Source: Rhodovulum strictum
Lineage (GTDB): Bacteria; Pseudomonadota; Alphaproteobacteria; Rhodobacterales; Rhodobacteraceae
NCBI RefSeq assembly: GCF_009649175.1
Contig: NZ_WJPO01000026.1
Span: 1-58,218, forward strand
Length of the DNA: 58,218 nucleotides
Direction: 5' to 3'
How positions within the stretch are numbered: the first letter of the stretch is position 1; every line of letters starts with the position of its first letter. The notes under the pieces are model-generated. The model did not search any database. It was not told the origin of the DNA and saw nothing but the letters and a program-made list of their open reading frames with translations. Position numbers and translations under genes: made by a program. This document shows positions 47,823-55,271 of this stretch, in pieces.

Positions 47823-48985
47823 CAGGGTTGCTCCACGCGCACCGACTGTCCGTCGGCGATGCCGGTAGCATCCAAGATCAGCGCATCTCCCGGCACCAGC
47901 CCTTCGGTCACAATGAGCCGTGCGGCGGGCCAGTCGATGACCGTCACGGGCCGCAACCGGGCGATCCCGTCCGAAACGACAAGGACCGCCGGTCTGCCAT
48001 CCCCGGTCACAACCGCCGTCCGGGGCACGGTCAGCGCAGCGTCCCGCCGGTCGATGACGATGTTGGCCGTGACCGTCAGGCCGACCGGTGCCGTCACCGG
48101 CTCGTCGAACACAAGCTTCACCGCCAGACCGCCGGTCGCCGCATCCACCCGCTGCGACACATAGCTCACGCGGCCCTCGCGCTTGGCCGTCTCGCCAGTG
48201 AGTTGCAGGACAGCAGGCATGTCAGCCCGGAGCTGCGTGGCATAGGCCTCGTCCACATCCGTCTCGACGGTTAGCTGGCCCAGATCGGCAATCGTCATCA
48301 GCACGGTCGAGGGATCGATGGTCTGGCCCGGGTCGGCATTCAGGGCAAGAACCGTCCCGGTCATCGGTGCGCGAATGGTGAAGTTGCCAAGCTGGATCTG
48401 CGCCTGATCGACCAGAGCCGTCATACGCGCCGCCTCCTGCGCGGCCGACTGCACTGCGGTTTCCGCGTTTTCCAGTACGGTGCGGGCGACATTGGCCCCA
48501 AGCGCGCGCGTCCGTTCAAGGGTCGCCTGCGCCTGCGCCTGAGCGACCAGGGCGGCATCCAGTCCCGCCATCGCCTGCCGCAGGACGGCCTGCTGGGCAG
48601 TGGAGTCTATCCGCGCGACGATCCCGCCAGATTGCACGCTGTCGCCTTCGACGACCGACAGATCGGCCAGGGTGCCGCCCACCTGTGCCCGCACATCGAC
48701 CGAATGAAGGGCTTCGATCCTGCCGTTGACGGCCAGGATCCGTGTCACCGGCGCCAGAGTGACGGTTTCGACGGCAACAACGACCGGACTGCTTGCCCAC
48801 GGCTGCAGGAAAAAGCCGAGGCCCGCACCCCCTGCCAGAACAAGACCAACTATCCAGATACGCCGCAATCTGGGGGCGGGAGACGCAGGCGACGGACGCA
48901 CAGCCGGCAAACGGCGGTCGCTCGCCTCTGCCGGTGCGGCCTCTCTGGCAGGGTCAGACCACTTCTGTTGCACCGGTGTCGTCAT
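47822..48985 (-). CDS. HlyD/MacA-type periplasmic adaptor
   Basis: This 387-aa protein has a cytoplasmic N-terminus and one membrane helix (RRIWIVGLVLAGGAGLGFFL, about 40-60). Next come a lipoyl half-motif (ALHSVDVRAQVGGTLADLSV), an alpha-hairpin of about 60 residues (AALVAQAQAQATLERTRALG) and a beta-barrel domain (TIRAPMTGTVLALNADPGQT). The order of genes (adaptor, permease, ATPase) matches MacA-MacB-type systems. The substrate is unknown; similar exporters carry peptides, toxins or lipids. Confidence 0.92.
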   Translation of the reverse strand: MTTPVQQKWSDPAREAAPAEASDRRLPAVRPSPASPAPRLRRIWIVGLVLAGGAGLGFFLQPWASSPVVVAVETVTLAPVTRILAVNGRIEALHSVDVRAQVGGTLADLSVVEGDSVQSGGIVARIDSTAQQAVLRQAMAGLDAALVAQAQAQATLERTRALGANVARTVLENAETAVQSAAQEAARMTALVDQAQIQLGNFTIRAPMTGTVLALNADPGQTIDPSTVLMTIADLGQLTVETDVDEAYATQLRADMPAVLQLTGETAKREGRVSYVSQRVDAATGGLAVKLVFDEPVTAPVGLTVTANIVIDRRDAALTVPRTAVVTGDGRPAVLVVSDGIARLRPVTVIDWPAARLIVTEGLVPGDALILDATGIADGQSVRVEQP

Positions 48986-49072
48986 CTGGTCCTCCCGGCC
49001 CGCGAACGGTCCAGACGGACGGCGGACGGTCGATGTCGAACATGACGGTATCCTGCCGATCGCCTACAGACG

Positions 49073-49086
49073 CTGATCTGTGTCAA
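49073..49086 (+). promoter_or_regulatory. CTGAT-type element between exporter and cbpA
   Basis: It reads CTGATCTGTGTCAA, with a right arm GTCAA close to classic Fnr-type ATCAA. It lies in the 167-bp region between divergent genes starting at 48,985 and 49,153, so it could act on either. Confidence 0.5.
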
Positions 49087-49950
49087 CGACGGAAGGGGTG
49101 GTACTGAGAATGAATTGCAGGTGTTGTCATGCCGAGACGAGAAACCTGACCGATGTCGATTGATCCCTATGGCGTTCTTGGCCTGACCAAATCCGCCACA
49201 CCGGATGACATCAAGAAGGCGTACCGCAAGCTGGTGCGCACCAGCCATCCTGACCTGCACCCCGACGACGCCGGGGCGGAGGCGCGGTTCAAGGCCATCG
49301 CTGCCGCCCATGACCTGCTGAAGGATCCCGACACCCGTGCCCGTTTCGACGCGGGCGAGATCGATGGGGCGGGCGCTGAACGGCCGCAGCGCCAATACTA
49401 TCGCGATTTCGCAGAGGCCGGAGGAAATCCGTACCAGCAACGGCGCGGGTTTGAGAGCCACGTTGATCCGGCTGACATTTTTGCGGAAATCCTGCGCCAG
49501 CGAACACGACAGGGCAGCGATGATTTCAGCGGCCGCGGGTACTCCGCGCCCGGCCCTGATCTTCGATATGCGCTCGAAGTGCCCTTTCTGGACGCCGCGC
49601 GCGGGGGTGAGATGCGCATCACCCTGCCGGACGGCGCCAGCCTGGCGGTGCGGATCCCGCAAGGGGCACATGACGGTCAGACCCTGCGCCTTCGCGGCAA
49701 GGGTGGGCCGGGCTTTGGGGGTGGTGCTCCGGGTGACGCGCTTATCACGCTGTCGGTCAGCCAACATCCCGTCTTCCGTCGAATCGGCGATGACGTCTTC
49801 GTCACCCTGCCCATCACCATTGATGAGGCCATTCTTGGAGGGAAGGTCACGGCGCCGACTATCTCCGGACCTGTCAATCTGACGATCCCGAAAGGAGCGA
49901 GTTCCGGCCGGGTTCTGCGCCTGCGTGGACGCGGCGTGGCGCATCAAGGG

Positions 49951-51000
49951 GGCTCTGTTGCACAAATGGACTGAGGGGATTCATCACGTGACTCCAGCGT
50001 GGTAGCTGGGGCCTTGAGCAGACCGACACCCCCCGCCTACAAGATCCGCAACTGGCCAGGCTACAACGAAGCGCTCAAGCGCCGCGGCTCGCTGACGATC
50101 TGGTTCGACCCCGACATGGCCTGGGAGGCCGCGCCGACCGGCAAGCGCGGGCGGCAGCCGCACTACACCGATGCCGCGATCCAGACCTGCCTGACCATGA
50201 AGGTGCTGTTCGGCATGGCCCTCAGGCAGACCACCGGGTTCGTCGAGAGCCTGCTTCGCCTCATCGGCCTCGACCGGGACGTGCCCGACTTCAGCACGCT
50301 GTCGCGGCGCCAGAAGACCCTGAAGGTCAACATTCCCTACCGGGCATCGGACGGGCCGTTGCATCTGCTGGTCGACAGCACCGGCATCAAGGTCGAGGGC
50401 GAAGGCGAGTGGAATGCGCGCAAGCACGGGGGCTCCAAGCGCCGGGTTTGGCGCAAGCTGCACATCGGGATCGACGAGCAGACACTGGAGATCCGCGCGA
50501 CGGAGTTCACCTCCAGCGACATCGGCGATGCCCCCTTGCTGCCCGAGTTGCTCGACCAGATCCCGCCCGAGCAGGAAATCGCCACCGTCACCGCCGACGG
50601 CGCCTTCGACACCCGCAAGTGTCATGACGCCATCGCCGCCCGCGGGGCTTCCGCGATCATCCCGCCCCGCAGCAACGCCCGGCCATGGAAGTCCGACACC
50701 GCCGGGGCCATCGCACGCAACGAAATCCTGCGGACATCGAAGCGCCTCGGCCGGACCATCTGGCGACGATGGAGCGGGTATCACCGCCGAAGCCGCGCCG
50801 AGACCAAGATGCACTGCGTCAAACTGCTGGGCCAGCGCCTCTCCGCGCGCGAGTTCGACCGTCAGGTCGCCGAGTTCCAGGTCCGCGTCGCCGTCCTGAA
50901 CGGCTTCACCGCGCTCGGCATCCCCATCACAGAGGCCGTGGGATAGGTCTGTCCGGGGAAAGGGGAACCCTGTCCGTCACCCGATTTGTGCAACAGAGTC
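49951..51000 (+). mobile_element. IS903-type (IS5 family) insertion with 9-bp duplication
   Basis: Terminal repeats GGCTCTGTTGCACAAAT and GACTCTGTTGCACAAAT (right end complemented) differ at one base. CATCAAGGG occurs on both sides (49,942-49,950 and 51,001-51,009), a perfect 9-bp target duplication as IS903-group elements make. Length is 1,050 bp and one intact transposase lies within. The perfect duplication suggests recent insertion. Confidence 0.95.
49999..50946 (+). CDS. IS5-family (IS903 group) DDE transposase
   Basis: This 315-aa protein starts with GTG (MVAGALSRPTPPAYKIRNWP). The DDE core is seen as LHLLVDSTGIKVEGEGEW, then TVTADGAFDTRKCHDAI and the C-terminal EILRTSKRLGRTIWRRWSGY and ETKMHCVKLLGQRLSAREFD. 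All family blocks are present, so it should be functional. Confidence 0.93.
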   Translation: MVAGALSRPTPPAYKIRNWPGYNEALKRRGSLTIWFDPDMAWEAAPTGKRGRQPHYTDAAIQTCLTMKVLFGMALRQTTGFVESLLRLIGLDRDVPDFSTLSRRQKTLKVNIPYRASDGPLHLLVDSTGIKVEGEGEWNARKHGGSKRRVWRKLHIGIDEQTLEIRATEFTSSDIGDAPLLPELLDQIPPEQEIATVTADGAFDTRKCHDAIAARGASAIIPPRSNARPWKSDTAGAIARNEILRTSKRLGRTIWRRWSGYHRRSRAETKMHCVKLLGQRLSAREFDRQVAEFQVRVAVLNGFTALGIPITEAVG

Positions 51001-51152
51001 CATCAAGGGGGAAAGACCGCCGGTGATCAGCTTGTAGACCTGAAGATCGTCATACCCCCGGAGATCGACGGATCCTTGCACGACTTCCTGACCGAATGGC
51101 GCAAGACCCATTCCCATGACCCGCGCGTCGATCTGCTCAACGAGGCCGCATC

Positions 51153-51500
51153 ATGACCGACCGTCTGACCGAGGACGACGTGCTTGTCGCCATTCCGGGG
51201 CTGACGCGGACCCGTCTTCTCGCATTCGTCGAGTCCGAACTGATCATTCCCCTGCGCAGGGAAAATGCGGGCGACCCAGTCCATGTCTTTCGCCGGGTCG
51301 ACTGCGCCCGCCTGAACTTGCTTTGCGATCTGACAGATGGTCTTGAACTCGACGAAACGGCGCTCGGCGTCGTCATCACCCTGATCGATCAACTCCACGC
51401 CACACGCAAGGATCTTCTGGCCATTGCCCGTGCCGTGGATAGTGAACCACCCGATGTGCGTGCCCGGATCGGATCGGCTATCGTCGGATTTCAGAGGTGA
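51153..51500 (+). CDS. cbpM: CbpM-like chaperone modulator (MerR-like fold)
   Basis: This 115-aa protein MTDRLTEDDVLVAIPGLTRT, RLLAFVESELIIPLRRENAG, shows the CbpM pattern (EEDVLAAIPGLT, then VFRRVDCARLNLLCDLTDGL). CbpM inhibits the CbpA J-domain. It overlaps the original cbpA stop by four bases, the usual operon. With cbpA broken, any expression now depends on read-through from the IS. Confidence 0.88.
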   Translation: MTDRLTEDDVLVAIPGLTRTRLLAFVESELIIPLRRENAGDPVHVFRRVDCARLNLLCDLTDGLELDETALGVVITLIDQLHATRKDLLAIARAVDSEPPDVRARIGSAIVGFQR

Positions 51501-51602
51501 TACTGGACCAATGTTCGTGATCTTAGCCTGAGCGCTCACTCCACCAACCTGACCATCTTGTCAGCAGCGGTGGTCGAGACGGTCCAAGTTCCTTCAATGG
51601 CC

Positions 51603-51660
51603 TAACGCCCCGCGACAGCCCGACATGGGCGGCGTACTGGCGCTCGCTCATGCCCTGCAT
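51603..51660 (-). pseudogene. 5' fragment of a phage DNA-packaging/HTH-type gene
   Basis: On the minus strand MQGMSERQYAAHVGLSRG is the recognisable opening of a phage-associated family I recall (terminase small subunit/Nu1-like HTH), in which this stretch begins the HTH. The frame then continues as unrelated sequence and stops. Only about 19 codons look native. It is probably debris from the phage block on the right. Confidence 0.4.
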
Positions 51661-51691
51661 CGACGGCTCCGATTATCGTTCAGATTCATAT

Positions 51692-51710
51692 GCTTATCTC
51701 GTTGATAAGC
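51692..51710. promoter_or_regulatory. Palindrome GCTTATC-TCGTT-GATAAGC upstream of the DUF6900 gene
   Basis: Two perfect 7-base arms have a 5-base spacer. It lies 62 bp before the DUF6900 start codon, in AT-rich sequence likely to contain the promoter. An operator for a phage-type repressor is plausible; no candidate is evident. Confidence 0.45.
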
Positions 51711-51739
51711 CTCGCGGACAGAGGGAACGTGTCTCCAGA

Positions 51740-51783
51740 AGGACGATGCAACTCACCAAGGAGCCACCGCGATGACCCGCCGC
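51740..51783 (+). repeat. Duplicated leader, copy 1, containing a short uORF
   Basis: The sequence around the start of DUF6900 (AGGACGATGCAACTCA..GGAGCCAC..ATGACCCGCCGC) recurs at 52,277-52,321. In this copy an upstream ATG (51,746) opens a 9-codon frame MQLTKEPPR whose TGA overlaps the DUF6900 ATG. In the other copy the same ATG is in frame with the gene. Confidence 0.6.
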
Positions 51784-51969
51784 AAGACCGACCCCGCCGC
51801 CGCCCGCGACGCCCTGATCCTGGAGATCGCGCAGCGGCGCTTCTTCCTCGAGACGCTCGAGACCCGGAACTCCGACCGGCTCGATTTTTACGACGTCGCC
51901 GTCCGGGCGATCCGCGACGCGCTCGCCGAGGCCTACGAGGCCGGACGCCGCGCCGCCGCCCAATCCTGA
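51772..51969 (+). CDS. DUF6900 domain-containing protein
   Basis: This 65-aa protein MTRRKTDPAAARDALILEIA, QRRFFLETLETRNSDRLDFY, fits DUF6900 (ILEIAQRRFxLETLETRxSDxLDFxxVxVxALRxALExAY). It is helical and cytoplasmic. Members occur in phages and plasmids of Alphaproteobacteria without known function. It is 12 bp ahead of the next gene. Confidence 0.85.
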   Translation: MTRRKTDPAAARDALILEIAQRRFFLETLETRNSDRLDFYDVAVRAIRDALAEAYEAGRRAAAQS

Positions 51970-51981
51970 AGGGACCCCGCC

Positions 51982-52197
51982 ATGAGCACGACCACCATCC
52001 GCATCGATCACGACGCCTTTCCGGACCAGTTCGACCGCTCCCGCCCCGATGCCGTCGCCGAGGTGATCGAGGCGGCCCTGCGCGAGGACGGGATCGCGGC
52101 CGAGGTCTCGGACGTCATCTCGCACCTCAAGATCGAACTGCCCACCGCGCAACTGGCCGCCGCCAGCGCATCGCTGGCCGGGATGGGGCTGATCTGA
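51982..52197 (+). CDS. Hypothetical phage-type small protein (71 aa)
   Basis: The protein MSTTTIRIDHDAFPDQFDRS, RPDAVAEVIEAALREDGIAA, has a beta-alpha-helical pattern without a named domain. It follows DUF6900 by 12 bp in the same operon. Similar short proteins accompany DUF6900 in prophage regions. Confidence 0.7.
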   Translation: MSTTTIRIDHDAFPDQFDRSRPDAVAEVIEAALREDGIAAEVSDVISHLKIELPTAQLAAASASLAGMGLI

Positions 52198-52276
52198 GCG
52201 CAGGCGGCCAGATAGCAATCATATGGCTCTGAATTGCCTACACTTTCGGGCGTCGCGGAGCGATTCTGATTGCACA

Positions 52277-52321
52277 AGGACGATGCAACTCAGCCACGGA
52301 GCCACACCGATGACCCGCCGC
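52277..52321 (+). repeat. Duplicated leader, copy 2
   Basis: It matches the leader at 51,740-51,783 over about 44 bases with a few changes near the ribosome-binding site and ends in the same ATGACCCGCCGC start. Here the upstream ATG (52,283) is in frame and gives an alternative N-terminus MQLSHGATP. Confidence 0.6.
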
Positions 52322-52534
52322 GCCACCGACAACACGAAAGCCCTCGACGCCTTCCTCGCCGCCAAGTTCGAGATCGACGCCATGCTGGAGCGGCTCGCCG
52401 CCCTCAGCGCGGACCATTTCGAGAACAGCCCCGACGAGATCAACTGGGGCCATGTCGGCACCCTGAACCACTACCGCGACCGCCTGCGCGAGATCACCAA
52501 CAGCGCCTTCAAGGAAGGCGAATACGCCGAGTGA
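52310..52534 (+). CDS. Hypothetical phage-type protein (74 aa)
   Basis: The protein MTRRATDNTKALDAFLAAKF, EIDAMLERLAALSADHFENS, PDEINWGHVGTLNHYRDRLR, is helical and soluble. INWGHVGTLNHYRDRLREI looks like a conserved block. I recognise no named domain. It shares a near-identical leader with DUF6900, so the two may be co-regulated. A longer start (52,283) is possible. Confidence 0.75.
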   Translation: MTRRATDNTKALDAFLAAKFEIDAMLERLAALSADHFENSPDEINWGHVGTLNHYRDRLREITNSAFKEGEYAE

Positions 52535-52624
52535 GACGACCCGCTCCCGGTCCTGCCCGCCGACTGGCGGGCTTGGCCTCGTAGAAGGGCCCGCATCCCG
52601 CGCGTCCCGATACGGGAGACGACG

Positions 52625-53191
52625 ATGACTAAGCTTTCCGACACCCAAGCCCTGATCCTGAGCGCCGCCGCCCAGCGGCCCGAGCACATCGCCCTGCCGC
52701 TCCCCGACAGCCTGCGCGGCGGCGCTGCCGCCAAGGTGGTCGGCGCGATGCTCGCGAAGGGCTTCCTGCAGGAGGTCAACGCAGACATGCGCAACGGCGA
52801 GCCCGTCTGGCGCGAGACCGGCGACGGCCACGGCGTCACGCTGGTCGCCACCGACGCGGGCCTCGCCGCCATCGGGATCGAGCCCGAGGACGCGAACCCC
52901 GCGCCTGCGGGCGCGCCGGACGCGCCGACCGAGGAGTCCGCATCGGACACCCCCACCGAACCGAAGGCTGCGCCCAAGACGCGCACACCACGCGAGGGCA
53001 CCAAGCAGGCGACCCTGATCGCCATGCTGCGCGCACCGGACGGCGCGACCATCGAGGAGATCATGGCCGCGACGGGCTGGCAGTCGCACACGGTGCGCGG
53101 CGCGATGGCCGGGGCGCTGAAGAAGAAACTCGGGCTCGAGGTGACCTCGGAGAAGGTCGAGGATCGGGGGCGGGTCTACCGCATCGCTTGA
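52625..53191 (+). CDS. DUF3489 domain-containing protein
   Basis: This 188-aa protein has an N-terminal region (TQALILSAAAQRPEHIALPL) and a C-terminal DUF3489 domain (about 120-185: EGTKQATLIAMLRAPDGATI, EEIMAATGWQSHTVRGAMAG, ALKKKLGLEVTSEK). The domain is winged-HTH-like and is typical of phages and mobile islands in Alphaproteobacteria. It may bind DNA and control neighbouring genes. A Pro/Ala/Thr linker joins the halves. Confidence 0.9.
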   Translation: MTKLSDTQALILSAAAQRPEHIALPLPDSLRGGAAAKVVGAMLAKGFLQEVNADMRNGEPVWRETGDGHGVTLVATDAGLAAIGIEPEDANPAPAGAPDAPTEESASDTPTEPKAAPKTRTPREGTKQATLIAMLRAPDGATIEEIMAATGWQSHTVRGAMAGALKKKLGLEVTSEKVEDRGRVYRIA

Positions 53192-53220
53192 TTGGACGCA
53201 GCTTCGCGGAAGCACGACAC

Positions 53221-53249
53221 GTCAAGGGGTATGAATCATACCTCTTGAC
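53221..53249. promoter_or_regulatory. 29-bp palindromic operator overlapping a TTGAC -35 element
   Basis: Arms GTCAAGGGGTATGA and TCATACCTCTTGAC are complementary at 13 of 14 positions around one central base. The right arm contains TTGAC, a likely -35 box, 46 bp before the start of the ribbon-helix-helix gene. A dimeric or tetrameric RHH protein binding here would block transcription; autoregulation is inferred. Confidence 0.75.
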
Positions 53250-53294
53250 GAATCCTATCGTTGGTCTGCAAGATGCGTGCATCAACCCTCTTGA

Positions 53295-53861
53295 ATGGTG
53301 GCGCGCATGGTCGACTCGATCACGGTTAGACTGGATCCCAATCTGGCATCCCGTCTCGGCGAATTCTTGACTCAGAACCCTAGTCTATCGGCGGCATCCG
53401 TTGCCGCTCGTGCCTTGGACGAATTTCTGCCGAAGGCTCCCAAGGTCGTATCGACGAAACCCTCCAAGCCGGGTGGCGGACAGGACGAGTTCACCGGCCG
53501 CGAGGGGTATGAGTTTGGCATCTCAGCTGGTCGGGCACTTGCGAGCAAAATCGGCGACCTCGTCAGCCCTGTGGCAACAGAACTCAAGCTACCTGACGGT
53601 CGGCGAGCTACGCTGCGCACGGCGAAGGGGCGCAACACCCAATGGGGATGTCTCAACACCCTTCTCGAGCGGATCGATGTCGTTCTCTGTGCTTTCACCC
53701 CGGACGGATCGAACTTCGATGTCTGGGAAATTGACGCCAAGGTCTGGGCGCGCGAGGCCCGAAACGCTTCTCCTGGTCACAAGCTGCACAACAAGCTAAC
53801 GTTGCTGGGCAAATCGGGCGTTGAGAAGTTCGGAAAGCCCTTCGGCAGCTACTCCATCTAG
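53295..53861 (+). CDS. Ribbon-helix-helix protein with an unrecognised C-terminal domain
   Basis: This 188-aa protein begins MVARMVDSITVRLDPNLASR and carries an RHH fold in its first 45 residues (VDSITVRLDPNLASRLGEFL, SLSAASVAARALDEFL). A linker (KAPKVVSTKPSKPGGGQDEF) leads to about 120 residues (GYEFGISAGRALASKIGDLV, RRATLRTAKGRNTQWGCLNT, FDVWEIDAKVWAREA) that I do not recognise. The DVWEIDAKVW strand pattern could suit a nuclease-like fold but that is a guess. The operator just upstream fits an RHH autorepressor. Codon use is less GC-biased than its neighbours, suggesting transfer. It shares a CTAG stop with the convergent DUF7220 gene. Confidence 0.8.
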   Translation: MVARMVDSITVRLDPNLASRLGEFLTQNPSLSAASVAARALDEFLPKAPKVVSTKPSKPGGGQDEFTGREGYEFGISAGRALASKIGDLVSPVATELKLPDGRRATLRTAKGRNTQWGCLNTLLERIDVVLCAFTPDGSNFDVWEIDAKVWAREARNASPGHKLHNKLTLLGKSGVEKFGKPFGSYSI

Positions 53862-54079
53862 TCGCCCCGCATCCGGATCGCCTCGAACAGGCGCCGCAGG
53901 GCGAAGGATCGTGCGATGCTCACCACGGTGAACACCGCGCCCATCTTCAAGTTCTGCGCCAGCGTCGTGTGCAGCCCGAAGACCGGGAAGATCAGGATCT
54001 GCGTGACCACTGCGACGCCGTAGCCGACGATCACGTTGGCGACGGACTCGACCAGCGACATGAGGCGGGACTGCTTCAT
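53858..54079 (-). CDS. DUF7220 family small membrane protein
   Basis: This 73-aa protein MKQSRLMSLVESVANVIVGY, GVAVVTQILIFPVFGLHTTL, AQNLKMGAVFTVVSIARSFA, has two membrane helices and the LRRLFEAIR ending of DUF7220, a phage-associated family. It lies nine bases after the methyltransferase gene in the same direction. Its stop and that of the convergent RHH gene overlap in CTAG. The function is unknown. Confidence 0.85.
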   Translation of the reverse strand: MKQSRLMSLVESVANVIVGYGVAVVTQILIFPVFGLHTTLAQNLKMGAVFTVVSIARSFALRRLFEAIRMRGD

Positions 54080-54088
54080 GCCGCTGCC

Positions 54089-55270
54089 TCATCCATCGGC
54101 CAGCAGTTCAGCCGCCAGAGTTCGCAGCGCATGCGCCGCAACCAAGGGGACCACGCCGTTGCCACAGAGGCGAAGCCGGTCCACCCGGTGGGCCAGCCCA
54201 TCAGCGCCTCGACGAACAGCGGGTTCAAGGTCCGGCGCGGCTCGGAGGTATCGCTCCCAGCCATCGGCGTCACCAGGACCTGGCGGCCAAGCAGGCCGTT
54301 CACCGGCGTGTTCGCGAGTGTCGTCGCTCCGTCCTTGTGATCCCGCGCCGTCGGCGTCATCCACATCCCCGCCGCATGGGTCAGGTCGGCACTCCTGCGG
54401 TTGCCCGCGCTCGGCTTGCAGCCGTCGTTCGCCATCGGCGTCGGCCAATCCCGCGCCATGCGGTCCAGACCCTTTTCGTCCTTCCGCTCGCCACCCCGGC
54501 TGCGGAAGCTGTCGATCTGCGGCGTCGGCCAGAGCGCGGCCGTGGTCGCCAGGTTCATGCCGTGCTGGCCTGCTTCCTGCGATGGCGTCGGCTTCGTCTG
54601 CCGGTTCTCGTTGGCGCTGGCCCTCGGCGTCGGCCAGAGGCGCAGCAGTTCCGTCCGGTTCCCGCCACTCGATCGGGTGCCAGAGCAGGCGCGCGGGGTC
54701 GGCCAGCTCGTCCCCCTCGCGAATGGCGAGGATGAAGAGACGTTCGCGCTTGTGAGGCGCGCCGATTTCCGCCGCCGTGAAGAGGCCTGCCGCAAGGCGG
54801 TAGCCCATGCCGACCAGTCCTGAGGCGACTTCGGGGAATCCGAGGCGGAGATGATGGGCGACATTCTCGAGGAAGACGAAGGGCGGCTCGACCTCGCCGA
54901 TGATGCGGGCGACATGCGGCCAGAGGTGCCGCGGGTCGTCCGCGCCCCGGCGTTTGCCCGCGACGGAGAACGGCTGGCACGGATAGCCCGCAGTGACGAT
55001 GTCCACCGCGCCGCGCCATGGGCGGCCGTCGAAGGTTCCAACATCGTCCCAGACAACAGCCCGATCCAGGGACGCGTCTTCCATCCGCGCCACGAGAGTG
55101 GCTGCGGCGAAGGTTTCCCGTTCGACATGGCCCACAGCACGATATCCGGGGATGGCGATGGCAAGCCCGAGATCAAGCCCGCCAGCGCCTGAGCAGAGGG
55201 AGAGGCCGAAGAGGCATGCGTCTCCGGCTCCGGAAGCGCATCCGGAGGAAGGTAAAGCCAGGTCATGCAT
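54089..55270 (-). CDS. Phage-type DNA cytosine-5 methyltransferase
   Basis: This 393-aa enzyme shows motif I (LFGLSLCSGAGGLDLGL), catalytic motif IV (TAGYPCQPFSVAGKRRG), motif VI (FVFLENV) and motif VIII (GAPHKRERLFILA). After a variable target-recognition region rich in LADA repeats come motifs IX/X (RLRLCGNGVVPLVAAHALRT). It transfers methyl groups to cytosine C5 in DNA; no endonuclease partner is seen, so it probably protects phage DNA from host restriction. The start lies one base after the ParB-methylase stop, so the two are coupled. A second frame stays open over the whole gene (see findings). Confidence 0.9.
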   Translation of the reverse strand: MHDLALPSSGCASGAGDACLFGLSLCSGAGGLDLGLAIAIPGYRAVGHVERETFAAATLVARMEDASLDRAVVWDDVGTFDGRPWRGAVDIVTAGYPCQPFSVAGKRRGADDPRHLWPHVARIIGEVEPPFVFLENVAHHLRLGFPEVASGLVGMGYRLAAGLFTAAEIGAPHKRERLFILAIREGDELADPARLLWHPIEWREPDGTAAPLADAEGQRQREPADEADAIAGSRPARHEPGDHGRALADAADRQLPQPGWRAEGRKGSGPHGAGLADADGERRLQAERGQPQECRPDPCGGDVDDADGAGSQGRSDDTREHAGERPAWPPGPGDADGWERYLRAAPDLEPAVRRGADGLAHRVDRLRLCGNGVVPLVAAHALRTLAAELLADG

Positions 55271-55271
55271 G

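Larger units (their letters stand above)
49153..51156 (+). pseudogene. cbpA: CbpA-type DnaJ co-chaperone interrupted by IS903-type element
   Basis: The 5' part encodes a J domain (DPYGVLGLTKSATPDDIKKA, YRKLVRTSHPDLHPDDAG; HPD intact) and the start of the DnaJ C-terminal domain (LRYALEVPFLDAARGGEMRI; LRLRGRGVAHQG). Insertion of 49,951-51,000 breaks it at about residue 266. Removing the IS and one copy of the duplication restores the frame through GKTAGDQLVDLKIVIPPEID to LLNEAAS-stop, about 315 aa. The stop then overlaps the cbpM start (ATGA). As it stands, a 273-aa truncated product could still be made from 49,153, ending in IS sequence. Confidence 0.92.
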
